From Rikenella sp. (GTDB lineage: Bacteria > Bacteroidota > Bacteroidia > Bacteroidales > Rikenellaceae), in NCBI GenBank assembly GCA_029054535.1, contig JAIDFC010000200.1, forward strand, positions 1 to 8,623: a stretch of DNA of 8,623 nt, in the 5' to 3' direction. The notes beneath the pieces are model-generated. The model was not told where the DNA came from. It saw nothing but the letters and a program-made list of their open reading frames with translations, and made no database searches. This document shows positions 4,189 to 8,623 of the stretch, piece after piece. A program made the position numbers and the translations under genes. The stretch's first letter is position 1, and each line of letters begins with the position of its first letter.

Positions 4189-5607
4189 TTATAACTCTTT
4201 CCGCAATCGTGAAGTCGGAATGCCCAGCATCTCGCGGTACTTCGCCACCGTCCGCCGCGCAATCTTGTAACCCTTGGCCGTGAGCGTGTCCATCAATGCC
4301 TCGTCCGTCAACGGATCGCGTTTGTCTTCGTTTTCGATCGCCTCGGCCAGAATCCGTTTGATCTCGCGCGTGGAGACCTCTTCGCCGCTCTCGGTCAACA
4401 GCCCCTCCGAAAAGAAATATTTCAGCTGAAATACCCCGAAATGGGTCTGGATATACTTGCTGTTCACCACCCGCGAGATGGTCGAGATGTCGAACCCCGT
4501 CGCATCCGCGATGTCTTTGAGTATCATCGGCCGGAGTTTCGCCTCGTCGCCCTCGATGAAATAATCGTGCTGGAACTGAAGGATCGCCCGCATGGTCTTC
4601 ATCAAAGTCTCCTGACGCTGTTTGATGGCCGAGATGAACCACTTCGCCGACTCGATCTTCTGCCGGATGAACTGCAACGCCTCTTTGTCCGCTTCGCTTT
4701 GGTCTCCGGCGTTCATCGCCTTTTCGGCCATCCGCAGGTAGTTGCTGTTGATCCGCAGGTCCGGCACGCTGCGCGAGGCCAGCTGCAGGTCGAAATTGCC
4801 GTTTGCATAGTCCAGCAGGAAATCCGGCACGATATTGGGCGAGGCGGCCGAACTTTCGTCCGAGTAGCCGTTGGTCGGTTTCGGATTGAGCCGTACGATC
4901 TCGTCCAAAGCCGCTCGAAACTCATCTTCCGTAACCCCCAGTCGTCGCATCATCCGTTCGTAGTGTTTCTTGACGAATGCGTCGTAGTGGTCTGTCAAGA
5001 TAGCGATGGCGAGTCGTACGGCCGGGGTCTGCTCGCGCAAGGCCCGCAGCTGAATCACCAGGCATTCGCCCAGGTTCCTCGCTCCGATCCCCGCCGGGTC
5101 GAGGGTCTGGATGACGCCGATCACCCGGTCGATCTCTTCGTCCGTCGCCTCGATCCCCTGGGTAAATGCCAGGTCGTCGGCAATCGAAGCGGTCGGCCGA
5201 CGCAGATAGCCGTCGTCGTCCAAAGTCCCGATCACGAACCGCGCAATGGCGGTCTCCTTTTCCGAGAGGTTGTGGTAGGCCAGTTGCTCGACCAGAAACT
5301 CCTGCAACGACATCCCCTGCGACAAGGTCGGCGCGCGCCGTTCGTCGTCTTTCGAGGTATTGTTCACCTTGAGCTTGTAGGAGGCTGCGCTCTCTTCGTT
5401 CCGGATATAGTCTTCGAGCGTGAGTCCCGTCTCTTCGGTTTCGTTCTCGCGCTCCTCCTCTTCGAGCACGGGGTTCTCCTCCATCTCCTGTTTGACACGC
5501 TGTTCCAGTTGCAACGTGGCCAGCTCCAGCAGCTTGATCCCCTGGATCTGCTGCGGCGAGAGTCGCTGTTGCAACTTCTGCTCTAAACTCTGACTGATCG
5601 ATGCCAT
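4189..5607 (-). CDS. rpoN: RNA polymerase sigma-54 factor
   Basis: RpoN binds core RNA polymerase and recognises -24/-12 promoters, opening them only with an AAA+ enhancer-binding activator. The protein has 472 residues. Region I (about 1-45) has the expected Gln/Leu-rich sequence (QKLQQRLSPQQIQ). An acidic region II (EEEERENETEE) follows at about 41-67. The core-binding domain spans about 90-300. A helix-turn-helix lies at about 363-388 (KDIADATGFDISTISRVVNS). The RpoN box ARRTVAKYRE is at 450-459, and the protein ends GIPTSRLRKEL. All regions are present, so it should be functional. The ATG at 5607 is chosen because it starts at the conserved MASISQSLEQ and lies about 25 bases below the promoter; a TTG at 5637 in the same frame would fall inside the -7 element. 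The gene appears to be transcribed alone, with its own promoter and terminator. No activator gene and no -24/-12 promoter were found in the window. Confidence 0.97.
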   Translation of the reverse strand: MASISQSLEQKLQQRLSPQQIQGIKLLELATLQLEQRVKQEMEENPVLEEEERENETEETGLTLEDYIRNEESAASYKLKVNNTSKDDERRAPTLSQGMSLQEFLVEQLAYHNLSEKETAIARFVIGTLDDDGYLRRPTASIADDLAFTQGIEATDEEIDRVIGVIQTLDPAGIGARNLGECLVIQLRALREQTPAVRLAIAILTDHYDAFVKKHYERMMRRLGVTEDEFRAALDEIVRLNPKPTNGYSDESSAASPNIVPDFLLDYANGNFDLQLASRSVPDLRINSNYLRMAEKAMNAGDQSEADKEALQFIRQKIESAKWFISAIKQRQETLMKTMRAILQFQHDYFIEGDEAKLRPMILKDIADATGFDISTISRVVNSKYIQTHFGVFQLKYFFSEGLLTESGEEVSTREIKRILAEAIENEDKRDPLTDEALMDTLTAKGYKIARRTVAKYREMLGIPTSRLRKEL

Positions 5608-5634
5608 AGTAAATACTGTCGGTCCAACTGAGGG

Positions 5635-5665
5635 CAAAGGTAGCCATTTCGGGACGGAATCCCAA
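5635..5665 (-). promoter_or_regulatory. Bacteroidota-type promoter of rpoN
   Basis: On the minus strand TTGG (5665-5662) is followed after 19 bases by TACCTTTG (5642-5635). This fits the Bacteroidota consensus of TTTG/TTG at -33 and TAnnTTTG at -7. Transcription should start near 5628, giving a leader of about 20 bases before the ATG at 5607. Confidence 0.75.
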
Positions 5666-5823
5666 TCTTCAGCGGGCGAAAAAATAGGCCTTCTGTACTG
5701 TTTCTGGCGAGCTTTGGGCGAGTTTTTTGCTCTGGATTTTTAGGGTTTTTGCCGAATAGCCTTTCGTCCGTCTCGGGGCCCTGGCTTTTATTAGGTTTTT
5801 CTCAATCGGATGGTTAGTACCGA

Positions 5824-5837
5824 GTGCCGGCAGGCAC
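5824..5837 (+). repeat. GTGCC/GGCAC hairpin (epsilon module)
   Basis: GTGCC (5824-5828) pairs with GGCAC (5833-5837) around GGCA. It is preceded by CGA and followed by CGCCTGTCCGG, recalling the GGCCTGCCG that follows the copy at 526-541. Confidence 0.55.
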
Positions 5838-5859
5838 CGCCTGTCCGGCGTAAGGACGT

Positions 5860-5880
5860 GTTGGGTGTTTTACTTGGGTT
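5860..5880 (+). repeat. Eta 21-base repeat, copy 2
   Basis: All 21 bases are identical to 1263-1283. Here it is followed by TTCTCGCCCTCAAG and a GCGCGCGG-containing stretch (5896-5907) that looks like a decayed half of a beta hairpin. Confidence 0.75.
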
Positions 5881-5926
5881 TTCTCGCCCTCAAGGCGCGG
5901 CGCGCGGTCAGAGACGTTTTGGAATC

Positions 5927-6028
5927 AAAAAGGGCCGGAGGTTGCGCCTTAGGGTAGAGGCTGCCAGTAAGAGACGCAGTGCGTCCCTTCGCGGGGCGAA
6001 GCTCCGGCCCGCGCACCCTGCGGGTGCG
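5927..6028 (-). repeat. Gamma hairpin with embedded delta module and minus-strand T run
   Basis: GGGCCGGAG (5932-5940) pairs with CTCCGGCCC (6002-6010). On the minus strand TTTTT (5931-5927) follows, giving a terminator-like shape. Inside lies the delta module (5952-5988) with GACGC/GCGTC, and after it CGCACCC (6012-6018) pairs with GGGTGCG (6022-6028). The flanks CTTCG-GGGGCGAAGCTCC match the gamma copy at 1449-1467 with one change, while the centres are unrelated. Confidence 0.7.
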
Positions 6029-6222
6029 GTTTGTGGCGAATCCGAATAAATCGCCCGGCGTGCGGGCAAAGCAGGTAGGGTAGATCTGGTCCCGCGCGCG
6101 GGTCGGAGAGTCGCGGTGTATGGCGATTAGGGAAAGTATGTTGTTGCAACTTGCAATCCTGCGGATTGCCGGCCTATGCGCCCAAGCGACAGAACCGCTC
6201 GGGGGGTGGGCGCAAGGCCGAA

Positions 6223-6252
6223 CAAAGGTAAAACGGGTTGTAGATTAAGAAA
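6223..6252 (-). promoter_or_regulatory. Promoter-like motif without an assigned gene
   Basis: On the minus strand TACCTTTG (6230-6223) matches the Bacteroidota -7 consensus exactly. TTTC (6252-6249) sits 18 bases upstream as a weak -33. No minus-strand gene starts below it before rpoN, which has its own promoter. A TAnnTTTG match is expected a few times by chance in a window of this size. Confidence 0.35.
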
Positions 6253-6297
6253 GAATGGGGGTGTCGCCTCCTCCGGCAGGGCTCCGCTCGGCTTTCC

Positions 6298-6350
6298 GAG
6301 TCGAAATGACGAGTCGGAATGACGATTCGGAATGATCAAACTCGGAACTA
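6298..6350 (+). repeat. 13-base tandem repeat
   Basis: Three head-to-tail units GAGTCGAAATGAC (6298-6310), GAGTCGGAATGAC (6311-6323) and GATTCGGAATGAT (6324-6336) are followed by a degenerate unit containing CTCGGAACTA. It lies about 100 bases past the end of the ClC gene. Confidence 0.75.
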
Positions 6351-6387
6351 CGTTTTTTCACGTGTTGGGGAGTACTGGAGCGGTCGC

Positions 6388-6409
6388 CCGACGAGACGTA
6401 ACTCGTCGG
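6388..6409. terminator. Perfect hairpin downstream of the ClC gene
   Basis: CCGACGAG (6388-6395) pairs perfectly with CTCGTCGG (6402-6409) around ACGTAA. It begins 39 bases past the ClC stop codon. No T run follows on the minus strand, so it is at best a weak terminator or a 3' end stabiliser. Confidence 0.4.
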
Positions 6410-6447
6410 AACTCGTTGTTTCCGCCCCTGACGGCAATTTGCGTCGG

Positions 6448-8220
6448 CTACTCTTCGCTCATGTGGGTCAGCTGCTCGCGGTAAGCCGTCAGGAGTTTCG
6501 ACTTCGAGATGAACCCCAGGTAATGCCCCTCTTCGTCGGCCACCGGCAGATTCCAGGCCCGCGTCTGTTCGAACTTCTCCATCACGCTCCGGATCGGTTC
6601 GTCGGGCCGGACCCGTTCCGGCGCTTTCGACATGTAACGGGTCAAGGGCGTGTCGTATTTTTCGCGGTCGAACATGTCGGTCCGGATGTCGTCCATCGTG
6701 ATGATCCCCATCAGTTCACCGCGCGGATTCACCACCGGAAAGACGTTCCTTCGGGTGTGTTCCACCGCCCGGATCACATGCCGCAACCGACCGCCCAGCG
6801 GCACCGTTTCGAAGTCGTACTCGATCAGCGACCGCGTGTTGAGAAACTGCATGGCGTTTTCGTCCTTGTTGTGGGTCAACAGCTCGCCGCGTGCCGCCAG
6901 TCGCTTGGTGTAGATCGAGTAGGGCGCGAAGTAGTAGCTCACGGCGAACGACACCGCCGAAGCCAGCATCAGCGGCAGGAACAGAGCGAACCCGCCCGTC
7001 AGCTCCGCCACTAAGAACATCGAGGTCATGGGCGCTTTCATCACCCCCCCCATCACCGTCGCCATCCCGACCAGCGTGAAACTGGCCACGGAGAGTTCCG
7101 TTCCGAGAAAGTGGTTGCAGAGGAATGCGAAGAGGTACCCCAGGATGGCCCCCACGAACAGCGACGGCGCGAAGGTCCCGCCGACCCCTCCCGAGGCGTT
7201 GGTGAGGGTCATGGCCGCCACTTTGAAGACCAGAATCCCGGCCACGTAGAACAGGATCATCCACAGCGAGTTGCGCCATTCGTAGAAGAGCGACTGGTCG
7301 AAAATCGAGGCCTGTCGCCCGGTCATCAGGTCGGCGATGACCTCGTATCCCTCGCCGTAGAGCGGCGGAAAGACGAAGATCAGCCCCCCCAGCACCAGCC
7401 CGCCGATCCATACGCGGTTGCGTTTCTTGCGGATTCTTTTGATCCGCCCCTCGAGTTTCATCGAGGTGTTGGCGAAGAAGTAGGAGACGCATCCTCCGGC
7501 CACCCCCAGCAGGGCGTAGAACGGGATGTCCCTGAGCACGAACGTCGGACTGACTCCGGCGAAGAAAGGTTGCATGTCGACCAGCAGATAGGTGGTCGTG
7601 GCGGCCGTAACGGAGGCCAGAATGAGCGGTACGACGCTCGTGAAGGTGAGTTCGAGCATCAGAACCTCGATCACGAAGACGAAACCGGCGATCGGCGCCT
7701 TGTAGACGGCGGCGATCGCCGCTCCTGCCCCGCATCCGAGAAGCAGGGTGATGTATTTGTAGTTGAGTCTCAGAAGCTGTCCGACGGTCGACCCGATGGC
7801 GGCTCCGGTCAGCACGATCGGCGCTTCGGCCCCGACGGATCCCCCGAACCCGATCGTGGCGGAGCTGGCCAGCAGCGAGGTGTAGCAGTTGTGTGGTTTG
7901 ATTCTCGACTCTTTGCGCGAGATGGCGTAGAAGATCCGGGTTACGCCGTGCGAGATGTCGTCCTTGACCCAGTATTTGACGAAGAGCACCGTAACGGCGA
8001 TCCCGATCATCGGGTAGAGGAAGTAGAGGACGTTGGCCACCTCGATGTCGGCCCAGGAGGTGAGTCCCTGTTTGATGAGGTGGATGCAGCCGCGCAGCAG
8101 GTGGCCGGCGATTCCGGCGGCGATGCCGACGACGACGGCCAGAATCAGGATCAACTGGCGTTCGGAGAGGCGTTTGGTGAGCCTTGTGAACCAACGGTAT
8201 AGAGTCTCGGCGGATTTCAA
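6448..8220 (-). CDS. ClC-family chloride channel/transporter with two CBS domains
   Basis: This is an integral membrane anion-transport protein of the ClC family, normally a homodimer with one pore per subunit. With a TTG start at 8220 it has 590 residues. The ClC core (about 20-440) shows the gating-glutamate segment GGSVGAEAP (Glu132), KAPIAGFVFVIEV (about 174-186), GGVGGTFAP (344-352) and a late pore tyrosine in APYSIYT (Tyr437). Two cytoplasmic CBS domains follow at about 457-518 and 530-583; in this family they may bind adenine nucleotides. In VIEV the residue after Glu185 is Val186, where proton-coupled exchangers carry the internal glutamate. The start is uncertain. The frame is open to ATGs at 8421 and 8436, but those 67-72 extra residues are Pro/Ser/Lys-rich and unlike the family. 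A promoter-like motif lies inside them, and family members usually begin 10-20 residues before the first helix. No ribosome binding site decides between these starts. Confidence 0.92.
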   Translation of the reverse strand: MKSAETLYRWFTRLTKRLSERQLILILAVVVGIAAGIAGHLLRGCIHLIKQGLTSWADIEVANVLYFLYPMIGIAVTVLFVKYWVKDDISHGVTRIFYAISRKESRIKPHNCYTSLLASSATIGFGGSVGAEAPIVLTGAAIGSTVGQLLRLNYKYITLLLGCGAGAAIAAVYKAPIAGFVFVIEVLMLELTFTSVVPLILASVTAATTTYLLVDMQPFFAGVSPTFVLRDIPFYALLGVAGGCVSYFFANTSMKLEGRIKRIRKKRNRVWIGGLVLGGLIFVFPPLYGEGYEVIADLMTGRQASIFDQSLFYEWRNSLWMILFYVAGILVFKVAAMTLTNASGGVGGTFAPSLFVGAILGYLFAFLCNHFLGTELSVASFTLVGMATVMGGVMKAPMTSMFLVAELTGGFALFLPLMLASAVSFAVSYYFAPYSIYTKRLAARGELLTHNKDENAMQFLNTRSLIEYDFETVPLGGRLRHVIRAVEHTRRNVFPVVNPRGELMGIITMDDIRTDMFDREKYDTPLTRYMSKAPERVRPDEPIRSVMEKFEQTRAWNLPVADEEGHYLGFISKSKLLTAYREQLTHMSEE

Positions 8221-8301
8221 AGTGGTATTGTGTTCAGTGTTTTGTATCGACGCGGGGGGCCGATCTGCCGTTGTCGGAGGCTTGCCGTCGGCTCCCGGGG
8301 G

Positions 8302-8309
8302 CGAAGATA
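8302..8309 (-). promoter_or_regulatory. Possible -7 element for the ClC gene
   Basis: On the minus strand TATCTTCG (8309-8302) differs from the Bacteroidota TAnnTTTG element at one base. No convincing TTTG lies at the expected distance upstream. If used, transcription would start near 8295, below both ATG codons at 8436 and 8421, and would favour the TTG start at 8220. Confidence 0.4.
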
Positions 8310-8466
8310 CGGATTTTCGAGGCGAAATGGGTCGTGTTGTTTTATATATCGGTTTGTTGGGGATGACTTTCTCTGCCGTCAGGCTGATAGACCGTCCGCG
8401 CGGCTTGAACGCGGTTTTCATCAAGAAAATTTGCATCCGTCAAGTTCGGTTGGGGTGCCTCGCTCG

Positions 8467-8623
8467 GTCCTCTCCCCATTCCCGGAGTCAACGGTGCCGC
8501 TGGGCACTCCAACCGGGCCTGCCGGGCGAGAAAGATGTCGCAGCCGAAGCCCCAAAAGCAGCCGCTGCCACCCGTAACCGTTGACAACCAACTGTACCCG
8601 CCGTAGCCGACGGCATACAACGT
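8467..8623 (-). pseudogene. Frameshifted FISUMP domain remnant, cut by the window edge
   Basis: From the window edge inward the minus strand reads TLYAVGYGGYSWLSTVTG, matching LYYVGRGGFSWASSCTG of the remnant at 3838-4113. The aligned frame continues to GCDIF and is then lost. Measured from the shared AGTTGG codons to the shared GGGAGAGGAC end block, this copy is 5 bases shorter. In the ancestral frame the conserved Cys codon TGC has become TGA and the stop TAG has become TGG. Bases 8467-8493 match 3829-3855 at 24 of 27 positions. The upstream part lies outside the window, so it may be attached to a larger gene there. Confidence 0.7.

Larger units (their letters stand above)
5666..6447. other. 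Gene-free repeat-rich region between rpoN and the ClC gene
   Basis: No gene is supported. Bases 5666-5815 are AT-richer and hold T runs but no clear structure. From 5816 there are an epsilon hairpin (5824-5837), the eta repeat (5860-5880), a gamma hairpin with an embedded delta module (5927-6010) and a CGCACCC/GGGTGCG hairpin (6012-6028). The palindrome CCCGCGCGCGGG lies near 6092. After these come a promoter-like motif on the minus strand (6223-6252), a 13-base tandem repeat (6298-6350) and a hairpin CCGACGAG/CTCGTCGG (6388-6409) behind the ClC gene. A minus-strand open frame at 5949-6149 follows the repeat and is not called. Confidence 0.75.

Noticed and set aside
4441..5586. Plus-strand open frame of 381 codons opposite rpoN.
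   Set aside because: It is antisense to a complete sigma-54 gene and shows no domain.
5949..6149. Minus-strand open frame of 66 codons between rpoN and the ClC gene.
   Set aside because: It overlaps the gamma/delta hairpins and has no domain or start signal. It is kept only as repeat sequence.
1..8623. Sigma-54 (-24/-12) promoters, given rpoN in the window.
   Set aside because: Sites with GGCAC were checked; none has TTGC at the required spacing.

Overview
This window looks like a chromosomal segment of a GC-rich Bacteroidota. I lean towards Alistipes or another Rikenellaceae by general resemblance, which is an inference. The support is a textbook Bacteroidota promoter (TTGG, 19 bases, TACCTTTG) in front of rpoN, remnants of FISUMP-type (Fibrobacter succinogenes major paralogous) domains, and a fused membrane heterodisulfide-reductase-like protein of a kind I associate with this phylum.

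Layout. Bases 1-647 are non-coding and packed with hairpin repeats. Bases 648-1010 (+) encode a small HdrC-like protein with two 4Fe-4S clusters. Bases 1011-1824 are about 0.8 kb of further hairpin repeats. Bases 1825-3654 (+) encode a 609-residue membrane-anchored HdrD/HdrB-like iron-sulfur protein. Bases 3655-4188 hold repeat pieces, a truncated FISUMP domain end on the minus strand and the rpoN terminator. Bases 4189-5607 (-) are rpoN (sigma-54), with its promoter at 5635-5665. Bases 5666-6447 are again non-coding and repeat-rich. Bases 6448-8220 (-, possibly starting as far out as 8436) encode a ClC-family anion transporter with two CBS domains. Bases 8467-8623 (-) hold a second, frameshifted FISUMP remnant that runs off the window.

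The two Hdr-like proteins probably act together as an electron-transfer module at the inner face of the cytoplasmic membrane: the small dicluster ferredoxin feeding, or fed by, the membrane protein with two further 4Fe-4S and two CCG domains. Substrate and direction cannot be read from the sequence. rpoN and the ClC gene have no evident functional link to it.

Two things stand out. First, the two FISUMP remnants differ from each other mostly at codon positions 1 and 2 while keeping the third base, the pattern expected where AAC/AAT template codons were diversified by a diversity-generating retroelement (DGR), and they share a 27-base 3' block. No reverse transcriptase is in the window. Second, the gene-free stretches are built from a small set of recurring hairpin modules, some with compensatory base changes and GNRA loops, shuffled between loci in different orders. 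I know of no named family for them.
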